DNA of 46,534 nucleotides from positions 1 to 46,534 of the forward strand of contig NZ_JAKCNS010000050.1 of NCBI RefSeq assembly GCF_021440345.1. Direction: 5' to 3'. Positions 19,407-32,434 of the stretch are shown here, piece by piece. The notes beneath the pieces were generated by a model. That model saw only the letters and a program-made list of their open reading frames with translations, ran no database searches and was not told the DNA's origin. The first letter of the stretch is position 1. Every line of letters starts with the position of its first letter. The DNA comes from Kluyvera intermedia. GTDB taxonomy: Bacteria; Pseudomonadota; Gammaproteobacteria; Enterobacterales; Enterobacteriaceae. The translations under genes and the position numbers were made by a program.

Positions 19407-19489
19407 AGAGCTCTCTCTTAGTTTAGTGTCCGCCAGGTAAGCTGGTCATGCGACTGTGCTTCACACAACCATTAACATGTAACCAGTAT

Positions 19490-19514
19490 ATGGGGATGTA
19501 TTCCACACATTCAA
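19490..19514 (-). promoter_or_regulatory. Sigma-32 heat-shock promoter of lon
   Basis: On the minus strand GTTGAA (core TTGAA at 19510-19514) and CCCCATATA (CCCCAT at 19490-19495) are 14 bp apart, matching the sigma-32 pattern CTTGAAA-N(11-16)-CCCCATNT. Confidence 0.85.
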
Positions 19515-19534
19515 CGCTATGAATCAGGAAAAAT

Positions 19535-19562
19535 AAAAGGGGAGATAAAATCCCCCCTTTTT
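19535..19562 (-). terminator. Terminator of clpX
   Basis: On the minus strand AAAAGGGGGGA pairs with TCTCCCCTTTT around an AT-rich loop, followed by a T-rich tract. Confidence 0.8.
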
Positions 19563-19589
19563 GATTAACTGATTGTATGAACTGGTGAA

Positions 19590-20864
19590 TTATTCGCCAG
19601 ATGCCTGCTGCGCTTCCGGCTTGCCATAAATCAGCAGCGGTTCGCTTTGGCCAGCAATCACCGACTCGTCGATAACCACTTTTTCAACGTCTTCCATTGA
19701 AGGCAGATCGTACATGGTTTCGAGCAGCGCGGCTTCCACGATAGAACGCAGACCACGAGCACCGGTTTTACGGCTCATCGCTTTCTTAGCAATAGCGTCC
19801 AGCGCTTCATCACGGAATTCCAGATCCACGCCTTCGAGATTAAACAGCGCCTGATACTGCTTAGTCAGGGCGTTTTTCGGCTCTTTGAGGATCTGAATCA
19901 GCGCTTCTTCGCTCAACTCAGTCAGCGTTGCAACCACCGGCAGACGACCGATGAACTCAGGGATCAAACCAAATTTGATCAGATCTTCTGGCTCGACCTG
20001 GCTCAGCAGTTCGCCTTCGCTGGCTTTATCCGTTTTCGATTTCACGGTTGCACCGAAGCCAATACCTGAACCGGTTTCAACGCGGTTGCCGATAACTTTA
20101 TCCAGACCCGCAAATGCGCCGCCACAGATAAAGAGGATCTTAGAGGTATCAACCTGCAGGAACTCCTGCTGCGGATGCTTACGTCCACCCTGCGGTGGAA
20201 CGGCAGCCACGGTGCCTTCGATAAGTTTCAGCAGAGCCTGCTGTACACCTTCGCCGGACACATCGCGCGTAATCGACGGGTTGTCAGATTTACGGGAAAT
20301 TTTGTCGATTTCATCGATGTAAACAATACCGCGCTGTGCTTTCTGTACGTCGTAGTCGCACTTCTGCAGCAGTTTCTGAATAATGTTTTCAACGTCTTCA
20401 CCCACATAACCCGCTTCGGTCAGCGTGGTGGCGTCCGCCATGGTGAACGGAACGTCCAGCAGGCGTGCCAGCGTTTCGGCCAGCAGCGTTTTACCGGAAC
20501 CGGTCGGGCCAATCAGCAGAATGTTACTTTTGCCGAGCTCAATGCCGTTGCTGGTATCGCCATTACGCAGACGTTTGTAGTGGTTATAAACTGCAACAGC
20601 AAGCACCTTTTTCGCCTGTTCCTGACCGATGACGTAATCATCAAGATGGTGACGAATTTCGTGTGGTGTTGGCAGCGCGCTGCGTTCACGATGCGGTGCT
20701 ACTTCTTTAATCTCTTCGCGAATGATGTCGTTACATAAGTCGACACATTCGTCGCAGATATACACGGATGGGCCGGCGATGAGCTTACGCACTTCGTGCT
20801 GGCTTTTGCCGCAAAAAGAGCAGTACAACAGTTTGCCCGATCCATCTTTGCGTTTATCTGTCAT
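19590..20864 (-). CDS. clpX: ClpXP ATPase subunit ClpX
   Basis: AAA+ unfoldase of 424 residues that feeds ssrA-tagged and other substrates into ClpP. The N-terminal zinc-binding domain uses Cys15, Cys18, Cys37 and Cys40. Walker A is GPTGSGKT at 119-126, and Walker B lies in VYIDEIDK. The IGF tripeptide that docks on ClpP is seen in [10 protein letters not shown]. It lies 134 nt downstream of clpP in the same orientation and ends at its own terminator. Confidence 0.98.
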   Translation of the reverse strand: MTDKRKDGSGKLLYCSFCGKSQHEVRKLIAGPSVYICDECVDLCNDIIREEIKEVAPHRERSALPTPHEIRHHLDDYVIGQEQAKKVLAVAVYNHYKRLRNGDTSNGIELGKSNILLIGPTGSGKTLLAETLARLLDVPFTMADATTLTEAGYVGEDVENIIQKLLQKCDYDVQKAQRGIVYIDEIDKISRKSDNPSITRDVSGEGVQQALLKLIEGTVAAVPPQGGRKHPQQEFLQVDTSKILFICGGAFAGLDKVIGNRVETGSGIGFGATVKSKTDKASEGELLSQVEPEDLIKFGLIPEFIGRLPVVATLTELSEEALIQILKEPKNALTKQYQALFNLEGVDLEFRDEALDAIAKKAMSRKTGARGLRSIVEAALLETMYDLPSMEDVEKVVIDESVIAGQSEPLLIYGKPEAQQASGE

Positions 20865-20998
20865 GAGTCAAAACCTCTTTTTAAGTTCTTTGTGCCGCAT
20901 ATGACGACGCAAATGCCATTCTTAAGCGCAAGCTGCTACGCAAGCGTTGTGCCGCCTCTAGTAGTATATACCCTGCGGCGACACGTGCCGTCATGACA

Positions 20999-21622
20999 TT
21001 AGTTACGCTGACTCAGGATAGAGTCAACCAAACCATACTCCACAGCTTCAGCGGCAGACAGGAAGCGGTCACGTTCAGTGTCGCTTTCAATCTGTTCTAA
21101 AGATTTGCCGGTATGGTGCGCCATAAGCTCATTCATGCGTCCTTTCACTTTCAGGATCTCACGAGCATGGATTTCAATATCCGTCGCCTGACCCTGATAA
21201 CCACCCAAAGGCTGGTGAATCATTACGCGGGAGTTCGGCAAGCAGAAACGCTTACCTTTTGCGCCTGCCGTCAGCAGGAACGCGCCCATGGACGCCGCTT
21301 GCCCCATACAAATGGTGCTGACGTCCGGCTTAATGAACTGCATGGTGTCATAAATAGACATCCCAGCGGTAATCACGCCACCTGGGGAGTTGATGTACAG
21401 GTAAATATCTTTTTCCGGGTTTTCCGCTTCCAGAAACAGCATTTGCGCCACAATCAGGTTCGCCATGTGGTCTTCCACCTGGCCGGTCAGAAAGATAACG
21501 CGCTCTTTAAGCAGACGGGAGTAGATATCAAAAGAACGTTCGCCACGGGAGGTCTGTTCAATGACCATCGGCACCAGGGCCATGTGGGGTGCTAAGTTAT
21601 CTCGTTCGCCACTGTATGACAT
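20999..21622 (-). CDS. clpP: ATP-dependent Clp protease proteolytic subunit ClpP
   Basis: Tetradecameric serine peptidase partner of ClpX and ClpA. 207 residues with the start at MSYSGERDN, as in E. coli, supported by a CAGGAGACGG ribosome site. The catalytic triad in precursor numbering is Ser111 (GQAASMGAF), His136 (MIHQPLGG) and Asp185. The first 14 residues form the autoprocessed propeptide. A sigma-32 promoter lies about 80 bp upstream; clpX follows. Confidence 0.98.
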   Translation of the reverse strand: MSYSGERDNLAPHMALVPMVIEQTSRGERSFDIYSRLLKERVIFLTGQVEDHMANLIVAQMLFLEAENPEKDIYLYINSPGGVITAGMSIYDTMQFIKPDVSTICMGQAASMGAFLLTAGAKGKRFCLPNSRVMIHQPLGGYQGQATDIEIHAREILKVKGRMNELMAHHTGKSLEQIESDTERDRFLSAAEAVEYGLVDSILSQRN

Positions 21623-21699
21623 GTCCGTCTCCTGGATAAAAAATAATATAGCCACAGCATTCTGATTATAGAGATGTGGCGAGTGATTCGTTCCCCCAG

Positions 21700-21728
21700 T
21701 AATGGGTACGATCTTACCCTATTTCAAG
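21700..21728 (-). promoter_or_regulatory. Sigma-32 heat-shock promoter of clpP
   Basis: Minus-strand CTTGAAA (21722-21728) and CCCATTA (21700-21706) are separated by 15 bp, a good sigma-32 match. Confidence 0.8.
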
Positions 21729-21801
21729 CATAACAATATTTTGTTGATACGCTAATACCGAAAAGTCCTTTTATCACGCTCGCGTTGGCTATCGCTGCAA
21801 T

Positions 21802-21837
21802 AAAAAAAAACCCGTCACCAAAAGGCAACGGGCTTTT
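21802..21837 (-). terminator. Terminator of tig
   Basis: A GCCCGTTGCC/GGTGACGGGT hairpin on the minus strand is followed by nine T residues, 27 nt after the tig stop. Confidence 0.88.
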
Positions 21838-21863
21838 CTCAAACCGTAAACCGGAAAGCGAAA

Positions 21864-23171
<1,308 letters not shown>

Positions 23172-23300
23172 TCAAAAAAATCACAGTGCTCGGTCAACTC
23201 TGAATCATGCCTTGCAGTACTGGGACGTTATCTTTAAATCAGAAACACATTCCCTGTAGCCAGAATCATCCCGAAGACATTCCGAAAAATAAGACGCAGC

Positions 23301-23329
23301 ATTATAGCGGCATCACTTTTATGAGTCGA
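23301..23329 (-). promoter_or_regulatory. Sigma-70 promoter of tig
   Basis: Minus-strand -35 TCGACT (23324-23329) and consensus -10 TATAAT (23301-23306) with a 17-bp spacer. The leader to tig would be about 130 nt. Confidence 0.7.
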
Positions 23330-23378
23330 GAACGGTTATCACGCGTTGCTGCGGCATTTTTCACAATTCCCGGCTAAT

Positions 23379-23421
23379 TTTTGTCTGAATACTGTCTTTG
23401 GCGCTCAAAATTCAGACAAAA
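23379..23421. repeat. Perfect 11-bp inverted repeat between bolA and tig
   Basis: TTTTGTCTGAA (23379-23389) is exactly inverted as TTCAGACAAAA (23411-23421), with 21 bp between. It sits between the bolA terminator and the tig promoter. The role is unknown. Confidence 0.6.
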
Positions 23422-23422
23422 C

Positions 23423-23444
23423 AAAACGGCCCGCAGGCCGTTTT
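23423..23444 (-). terminator. Terminator of bolA
   Basis: AAAACGGCC and GGCCGTTTT form a 9-bp stem with a CGCA loop; the arms themselves supply the T run in both directions. Confidence 0.85.
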
Positions 23445-23497
23445 CTCATAATCTGTACGCAACATACTGGAAAAGTTCCGCGTTGAAAATGCCTTTT

Positions 23498-23815
23498 CTA
23501 CGCGATAGTACCCGCTCCACGACATGGCGGCGAAGCAATAACGGTATCTTGTAAACCTTCCCACTCTTTGCGTGTGTAAGTGTGCAGTGCCAGCGCATGT
23601 ACGGTAGAAGCAAACTCCTCTGTGAGGGTGCCATAGATCATCCGGTGGCGATTGAGGAAACGCTCCCCGGTAAATCTGTCGCTAACCAGCACAACTTTAA
23701 AGTGGCTCTCTGAGCCTGCCGGTACGTTGTGGCGGTAGCTTTCATCTACAACCTCCAGGAACACAGGATCAAACGCTGTCCTTAATTTTTCTTCGATTTG
23801 TTCACGCATCATCAT
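23498..23815 (-). CDS. bolA: BolA morphology and stress regulator
   Basis: 105-residue BolA-family protein that works with monothiol glutaredoxin GrxD, influences cell shape and biofilm, and can bind DNA. The class II KH-like fold carries the conserved [12 protein letters not shown] and RHRMIYGTL segments. A GGAGGAG ribosome site is close to the MMM start. Upstream, minus-strand CGGCTAACA (near 23862-23870) resembles the gearbox -10 element described for bolA; that resemblance is only suggestive. Confidence 0.96.
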   Translation of the reverse strand: MMMREQIEEKLRTAFDPVFLEVVDESYRHNVPAGSESHFKVVLVSDRFTGERFLNRHRMIYGTLTEEFASTVHALALHTYTRKEWEGLQDTVIASPPCRGAGTIA

Positions 23816-24113
23816 GATATTACTCCTCCGACAACGTTAAGATGCCGCCTATCCCTTTAAATGTTAGCCGCTTTTACTGACTACATTACACAAAGGCAAC
23901 AAAAAATTAGCGTTCGCGTCATTTTATTTGTCAAGTAGATGAAGTTAACGCCTTTTACAATCCGTTTTCATCTGAAATACCCCTGCTTTTTGTATGTGCG
24001 AGCAGAAAAACATCAACACGATGAATTTACATGCATTGCCTACTTCCCCTCGCCGTTGGCGATGTTATGATGACGGGGATTATCAGTAAACAATGCGTTT
24101 TGAGACCCCTAAC

Positions 24114-24692
24114 ATGTTAAAAAAAATCCTCTTCCCTTTGGTTGCACTGTTTATGTTGTCAGGATGCGTAACGCCCCCGACTACCGTTGACGTGTCGCCT
24201 AAAATTGCTCTGCCACAGCAGGATCCAAGCCTGATGGGCGTCACCGTCAGCATCAATGGCGCTGACCAGCGTCAGGATCAGGCGCTGGCAAAAGTGACCC
24301 GCAACAACCAGCTGGTGACTCTCACCGCCTCTCGCGATCTGCGCTTCCTGATGCAAGAAGTGCTCGAAAAACAGATGGCTGCACGCGGCTATATGATTGG
24401 CCCTAACGGTGCGGCTAATCTGCAGATTATCGTAAACCAGCTGTATGCGGACGTTTCCCAGGGCAACGTGCGTTACAACATCAATACCAAAGCGGATATC
24501 GCTATCATCGCGACCGCGGCAAACGGTAACAAGATGACCAAAAACTACCGTTCGAACTATTCCGTTGAGGGCGCATTCCAGGCCTCTAACAAGAATATCT
24601 CCGACACGGTTGATAGCGTACTCAGTGATACCATCGCGGATATGTCCCAGGACACTACCATCCACGACTTTATCAAGCAAAACGCACGCTAA
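24114..24692 (+). CDS. yajG: YajG family lipoprotein
   Basis: 192-residue lipoprotein. The signal peptide (MLKKILFPLVALFML) ends in the lipobox LSGC. The mature part is a single soluble domain. The start at 24114 matches E. coli, and the 21-nt upstream extension is not conserved. It precedes ampG by 45 nt and is probably cotranscribed with it. The role is unknown; the linkage to ampG suggests the cell envelope. Confidence 0.92.
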   Translation: MLKKILFPLVALFMLSGCVTPPTTVDVSPKIALPQQDPSLMGVTVSINGADQRQDQALAKVTRNNQLVTLTASRDLRFLMQEVLEKQMAARGYMIGPNGAANLQIIVNQLYADVSQGNVRYNINTKADIAIIATAANGNKMTKNYRSNYSVEGAFQASNKNISDTVDSVLSDTIADMSQDTTIHDFIKQNAR

Positions 24693-24704
24693 TCTCGTCA
24701 CAGG

Positions 24705-24720
24705 CCCGGCTTATGCCGGG
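24705..24720 (+). other. Short hairpin between yajG and ampG
   Basis: CCCGGC-TTAT-GCCGGG lacks a following T run. It may act as an mRNA processing or stability element rather than a terminator. Confidence 0.4.
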
Positions 24721-24737
24721 TCTGAACGTTAAAGCCC

Positions 24738-26213
24738 ATGTCTAATCACTATCTGCGAATTTTTCAGCAACCAAAATCAGCCATTCTGCTGATTCTTGGC
24801 TTTGCCTCCGGTTTGCCGCTTGCCCTGACCTCCGGGACGCTGCAGGCGTGGATGACGGTCGAGAATATCGATCTGAAAACCATCGGTTTCTTTTCGCTGG
24901 TCGGACAGGCCTACGTTTTTAAGTTTCTTTGGTCACCGGTGATGGACCGCTACACGCCGCCGTTTTTAGGGCGTCGTCGCGGCTGGCTGTTGGCCACTCA
25001 ATGTTTATTGCTCATTGCTATAGCGGCGATGGGCTTTCTTGAACCTTCGTCACAGCTGCGCTGGATGGCCGCGCTGGCGGTGGTTATCGCCTTTTGCTCC
25101 GCGTCCCAGGATATTGTCTTTGACGCCTGGAAAACCGACGTATTACCGACGGAAGAACGCGGTGCCGGTGCCGCCATCAGCGTGCTGGGCTACCGCCTGG
25201 GGATGCTGGTCTCCGGTGGTTTAGCGCTGTGGCTGGCGGATAAATGGCTCGGCTGGCAGGGCATGTACTGGCTGATGGCCGCGCTGCTGGTCCCTTGTAT
25301 TATCGCCACCCTACTCGCCCCTGAACCCAGCGATGTTATTCCGGTTCCCAAAAGTCTGGAACAGGCGGTCGTCGCGCCGCTGAAAGATTTCTTCGGTCGT
25401 AACAACGCCTGGCTTATCCTGCTGCTGATTGTGATGTACAAGCTCGGCGATGCTTTTGCCATGAGCCTGACCACCACCTTTTTGATTCGCGGCGTAGGCT
25501 TTGATGCCGGCCAGGTCGGCATGGTCAATAAAACCCTCGGCCTATTCGCCACCATTCTCGGTGCGCTGTACGGCGGGGTACTGATGCAGCGCCTGACGCT
25601 CTTTCGCGCGCTGCTGATCTTCGGCATTTTACAGGGTGTCTCCAACGCCGGTTATTGGATGCTGTCGATCACTGACAAACATATCTACTCCATGGCGGCG
25701 GCGGTGTTCTTTGAAAACCTGTGCGGCGGCATGGGGACAGCGGCGTTTGTCGCGCTGCTGATGACCTTATGTAACAAATCCTTCTCCGCCACCCAGTTCG
25801 CCCTGCTGTCGGCGCTGTCCGCCGTCGGGCGCGTTTACGTCGGGCCCATTGCCGGCTGGTTCGTTGAAGCCCACGGCTGGCCGACGTTTTATCTGTTCTC
25901 CGTCATTGCCGCCATACCGGGCATTTTACTGCTGCTGGTTTGTCGCCGGACGCTGGAATACACCCAGCAAACCGAACAGTTTATGCCGCGAAATAGCTAC
26001 AGCGGCGGCTATCGTTTTGCCCTGCGTTTACTGCTGGTTGGCGTTGCCTTATTGGGCATCTGGCTGCTGATGATCGTCAGCGATGCGCTGAATTTCACCG
26101 CGTTGACCTGGTCAGGATTTATGCTTGAGGCAGGAGTTCTGGTGGCCTTTGCCGGGATCGTATTTGGCTGCCTGTTGGATTATCTGGCATTACGCAAAAC
26201 GCAGTTTCGATGA
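24738..26213 (+). CDS. ampG: Muropeptide permease AmpG
   Basis: Inner-membrane major-facilitator-type importer of GlcNAc-anhydroMurNAc peptides for wall recycling. It also supplies the signal for inducible AmpC in species with AmpR. 491 residues, equal to E. coli. The FASGLPLALTSGTLQAWM start of helix 1 and the SQDIVFDAWKTDVL segment are characteristic. About 14 membrane helices, with two extra at the C-terminus. Confidence 0.97.
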   Translation: MSNHYLRIFQQPKSAILLILGFASGLPLALTSGTLQAWMTVENIDLKTIGFFSLVGQAYVFKFLWSPVMDRYTPPFLGRRRGWLLATQCLLLIAIAAMGFLEPSSQLRWMAALAVVIAFCSASQDIVFDAWKTDVLPTEERGAGAAISVLGYRLGMLVSGGLALWLADKWLGWQGMYWLMAALLVPCIIATLLAPEPSDVIPVPKSLEQAVVAPLKDFFGRNNAWLILLLIVMYKLGDAFAMSLTTTFLIRGVGFDAGQVGMVNKTLGLFATILGALYGGVLMQRLTLFRALLIFGILQGVSNAGYWMLSITDKHIYSMAAAVFFENLCGGMGTAAFVALLMTLCNKSFSATQFALLSALSAVGRVYVGPIAGWFVEAHGWPTFYLFSVIAAIPGILLLLVCRRTLEYTQQTEQFMPRNSYSGGYRFALRLLLVGVALLGIWLLMIVSDALNFTALTWSGFMLEAGVLVAFAGIVFGCLLDYLALRKTQFR

Positions 26214-26605
26214 ATACGTAAAAAATACGACTAATACGCTGTAGTTACGATACGTAATAATAACGACTGCAGCGTAAATAAAAAAAATATTTGTGCTTTT
26301 GTGCGCTTTAGAATTCTGGAAATTATTGGAACGTCTTAACTGTGCTTTATTTCATTAACCGATTCAGCACGATGGCAATTAATTTTTCGTTTTCTAATTG
26401 TCTATTATTTGATGATTAATTGTTAATTATTTGTATATTTTTGGCAATGGTTATACCAATTGCCCTGTTTGCCTCCACCTCAATCCCCATTTCGTTATAA
26501 CACCCGCCGCATGGGCTTCCCGCCTGAAAAATAGACATATTTGGCAACATCTGTGACAGGTACGGCAGAACCCGGTAACACATAACTGACAGAGCACCAA
26601 TGATG
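26214..26605. other. AT-rich control region between ampG and cyoA
   Basis: This 470-bp gap (to 26684) has no gene. No clear terminator for ampG was found. Its left part carries TACG repeats (26215-26254) and an A-rich tract. Its middle holds an ArcA-like box and its right end the cyo promoter; these are listed separately. Confidence 0.6.
26422..26435 (+). promoter_or_regulatory. ArcA-like box upstream of cyoA
   Basis: GTTAATTATTTGTA resembles the ArcA direct-repeat motif GTTAATTAAATGTTA. ArcA repression of cyo under low oxygen is well known in E. coli, which supports the reading. Confidence 0.55.
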
Positions 26606-26634
26606 TTTACAGTAATGTAACCTTCCCGTAAAAT
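26606..26634 (+). promoter_or_regulatory. Sigma-70 promoter of cyoABCDE
   Basis: A -35 box TTTACA (26606-26611) and a -10 box TAAAAT (26629-26634) with a 17-bp spacer, about 45 bp before the cyoA start codon. Confidence 0.75.
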
Positions 26635-26675
26635 GCCCCCACACTTTAAACGCCACCAACACCCCGTGGAATTGA

Positions 26676-30243
<3,568 letters not shown>

Positions 30244-30244
<1 letters not shown>

Positions 30245-30573
30245 TGAGTCATTCTAACGATCACAGCGGCGCTTCCCACGGCAGCGTGAAGTCCTACATG
30301 ACAGGATTTATCCTGTCTATCATCCTGACGGTCATTCCGTTCTGGATGGTGATGACAGGCAGCGCGTCGCATGCGGTAATTCTGGGGACCATTCTGGTCA
30401 CCGCTGTGGTGCAGATCCTGGTACACCTGGTGTACTTCCTGCACATGAACAGCAAGTCTGACGAAGGCTGGAACCTGACCGCGTTTGTCTTTACCGTGAT
30501 AATCATTGCCATCGTGGTGGTAGGTTCAATCTGGATTATGTGGAACCTGAACTACAACATGATGGTTCACTAA
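30244..30573 (+). CDS. cyoD: Cytochrome bo3 ubiquinol oxidase subunit IV
   Basis: 109-residue assembly subunit with three membrane helices. The start at MSHSNDHSG overlaps the cyoC stop by one base (TAATG). The central [14 protein letters not shown] segment is conserved. The longer frame upstream lies in cyoC and is rejected. Confidence 0.97.
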
Positions 30574-30584
30574 GAGCGGCGAGT

Positions 30585-31472
30585 ATGTTTAAGCGATACC
30601 TGCAAGTTACGAAGCCTGGCATCATTTTTGGCAACCTGATCTCCGTGATCGGCGGTTTCCTGCTGGCCTCCAAAGGCCACATCGATTACCCGCTGTTCGC
30701 CTGGACGCTCATCGGTGTGTCTCTGGTGGTCGCCTCGGGTTGTGTTTTCAACAACTACATCGATCGTGACATCGACCGTAAGATGGAACGTACGAAGAAC
30801 CGAGTGCTGGTTAAGGGATTAATTGCGCCAAAAACGTCGCTGGTCTACGCCACCTTGCTGGGTCTCGCTGGCTTCATGCTGCTGTGGTTCGGCGCCAATC
30901 CCCTCGCCTGCTGGCTGGGGGTGATGGGGTTTGTGGTTTATGTCGGCGTTTACAGCCTGTACATGAAGCGCCACTCCGTCTACGGCACCCTGATTGGGTC
31001 TCTCTCCGGCGCTGCGCCGCCGGTGATTGGCTACTGTGCCGTAACCGGTGACTTCGACAGCGGCGCGTTGATTCTGCTGGCTATTTTCAGCCTGTGGCAG
31101 ATGCCTCACTCCTACGCTATCGCGATTTTCCGCTTCAAGGATTATCAGGCAGCGAATATTCCGGTTCTGCCGGTGGTGAAAGGCATCTCGGTGGCGAAAA
31201 ACCACATCACGCTGTACATCGTGGCCTTTGCTGTCGCTACGCTGATGCTAACTCTGGGCGGCTACGCAGGTTATAAATACCTGATTGTTGCGGCTGCGGT
31301 CAGCGTCTGGTGGTTAGGCATGGCGCTGCGCGGTTACAAAGTGGAAGATGATAAGGTCTGGGCGCGCAAGCTGTTCGGTTTCTCTATCATCGCCATTACC
31401 GCGCTTTCCGTGATGATGTCCGTCGATTTCATGGTGCCGAATTCGCAGAACCTGCTGACTTACGTCTGGTAA
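30585..31472 (+). CDS. cyoE: Protoheme IX farnesyltransferase (heme O synthase)
   Basis: Membrane prenyltransferase that adds farnesyl to heme B to make heme O for CyoB. 295 residues. The UbiA-family aspartate-rich motifs are [15 protein letters not shown] (near residues 62-76) and [10 protein letters not shown]. The start at [11 protein letters not shown] lies 11 nt after cyoD with a GAGCGGCGAG ribosome site. It is the last gene of the operon and ends at a strong terminator, which marks the left edge of the accessory block. Confidence 0.97.
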   Translation: MFKRYLQVTKPGIIFGNLISVIGGFLLASKGHIDYPLFAWTLIGVSLVVASGCVFNNYIDRDIDRKMERTKNRVLVKGLIAPKTSLVYATLLGLAGFMLLWFGANPLACWLGVMGFVVYVGVYSLYMKRHSVYGTLIGSLSGAAPPVIGYCAVTGDFDSGALILLAIFSLWQMPHSYAIAIFRFKDYQAANIPVLPVVKGISVAKNHITLYIVAFAVATLMLTLGGYAGYKYLIVAAAVSVWWLGMALRGYKVEDDKVWARKLFGFSIIAITALSVMMSVDFMVPNSQNLLTYVW

Positions 31473-31486
31473 GGTTTGCTCGGTGT

Positions 31487-31513
31487 AAAAAAACCCGCTT
31501 CGGCGGGTTTTTT
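31487..31513 (+). terminator. Bidirectional terminator between cyoE and the iclR-type gene
   Basis: AAACCCGC-TTCG-GCGGGTTT stem with a stable UUCG loop, A run before and T run after. It serves cyoABCDE on the plus strand and the convergent regulator gene on the minus strand. Confidence 0.93.
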
Positions 31514-31523
31514 ATTATCTGAA

Positions 31524-32282
31524 TTACGCCACCAGCATCGCCTGCGCGCTATAGAGCAGATCCAGATGATTGCGGCACATCGCCTCCAGCGAAGTCCGCG
31601 ACTGATGGCTGGTCAGGCTCAGCGCCCCCCAATATAGCCCTTCCCTGTCCGCCAGCGGCACTGCCACCACCAGCATGCCAATTTCAAACTCCTGCTCAAT
31701 GGTGGCATATCCCTGTTGACGAACCAGCGCAATCCGTTCCATTAAGGTGGCAATATCGATAACCGTGTACGGTGTTCTCTGTTCGCGAGTGACCCGCTGG
31801 AGCACCGCTTCGCACTCCGACTCCGGTAGCGATGCCAGCCACAGTCGCCCCCCGGCGGTGCAGTGTATCGGCACGCGCTCGCCCAGACGTACCGAGGTCG
31901 AGTTGAACGGCGTGTGCTTACTGCGGGCAATGTAGACCAGTTCGTTATCATCAATCACGCCAACGGACGCATGCTCCTCCGCCCGGCTGGCGACGTACTC
32001 CACGATCGGCCGCACCATCCGCGGAAACTGCGCCGAATCCACATAGGCCTGCCCCAGGCGCAAATTTTTAGCCGTCAGCCAGTAGTAGCGCCCGTCGGTA
32101 TCCAGATACCCGTCGTGTACCAACGTGAGGAAAAAACGGCGGGCGGCGCTTTGCGTCAGGCCGCTCATTTTTGCCGCCTGCGGTACCGTTAAGCGGGGAT
32201 TCGCCTTCGAGAAAAGCTGGATCAGCGCCAGCCCTTTTTGCAGCCCGACGATCAGATCGCGCTGATGAATCTCGTTTTGCAT
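31524..32282 (-). CDS. IclR-family regulator of the PcaR/PcaU/PobR type
   Basis: 252 residues. An N-terminal winged helix (about 10-70, with LTVPQAAKMSGLTQSAARRF as recognition region) precedes an IclR effector-binding domain (about 80-250, ending near SRTSLEAM). The wording around SAARRFFLTLVHDGYL and KNLRLGQAYVDSA is like the beta-ketoadipate-pathway subgroup, whose members sense protocatechuate, 4-hydroxybenzoate or beta-ketoadipate. It is transcribed away from the adjacent seven-gene operon, and the gap between them holds a palindrome plus direct repeat. It is therefore the likely operon regulator; activator or repressor is not decidable here. Confidence 0.88.
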   Translation of the reverse strand: MQNEIHQRDLIVGLQKGLALIQLFSKANPRLTVPQAAKMSGLTQSAARRFFLTLVHDGYLDTDGRYYWLTAKNLRLGQAYVDSAQFPRMVRPIVEYVASRAEEHASVGVIDDNELVYIARSKHTPFNSTSVRLGERVPIHCTAGGRLWLASLPESECEAVLQRVTREQRTPYTVIDIATLMERIALVRQQGYATIEQEFEIGMLVVAVPLADREGLYWGALSLTSHQSRTSLEAMCRNHLDLLYSAQAMLVA

Positions 32283-32318
32283 AGTTGTTCACACTTTTGC
32301 AACATGAAAGGTCGATTA

Positions 32319-32348
32319 CTGCGATTATCGCACTGTCGGTGCGATTAA
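32319..32348. promoter_or_regulatory. Probable IclR-type operator (palindrome plus direct repeat)
   Basis: TGCGATTATCGCA (32320-32332) is a perfect 13-bp palindrome. TGCGATTA recurs at 32340-32347, exactly 20 bp downstream of its first copy. Related CGATTA also occurs at 32313-32318. Three motifs arranged as a palindrome plus a direct repeat 10 bp away is the layout known for PcaU and PobR operators in Acinetobacter. The identity of the bound protein is inference. Confidence 0.7.
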
Positions 32349-32351
32349 CAA
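32324..32351 (-). promoter_or_regulatory. Promoter of the IclR-type regulator gene
   Basis: Minus-strand -35 TTGTTA (32346-32351) and -10 GATAAT (32324-32329) with a 16-bp spacer. The -10 box is inside the palindrome and the -35 box overlaps the third repeat, so the regulator should control its own gene. Confidence 0.6.
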
Positions 32352-32372
32352 CCAACCCGTCCGAATTCTGCG

Positions 32373-32401
32373 TTGTCGCTCACCGCTTCCATTGAAATAC
32401 T
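32373..32401 (+). promoter_or_regulatory. Candidate promoter of the accessory operon
   Basis: TTGTCG and AATACT are 17 bp apart, downstream of the operator. Both boxes are weak, as expected for a promoter that needs an activator bound just upstream. Confidence 0.45.
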
Positions 32402-32434
32402 CAAGCAACAGTTAGTTAACAATTGAGGTGAGAA

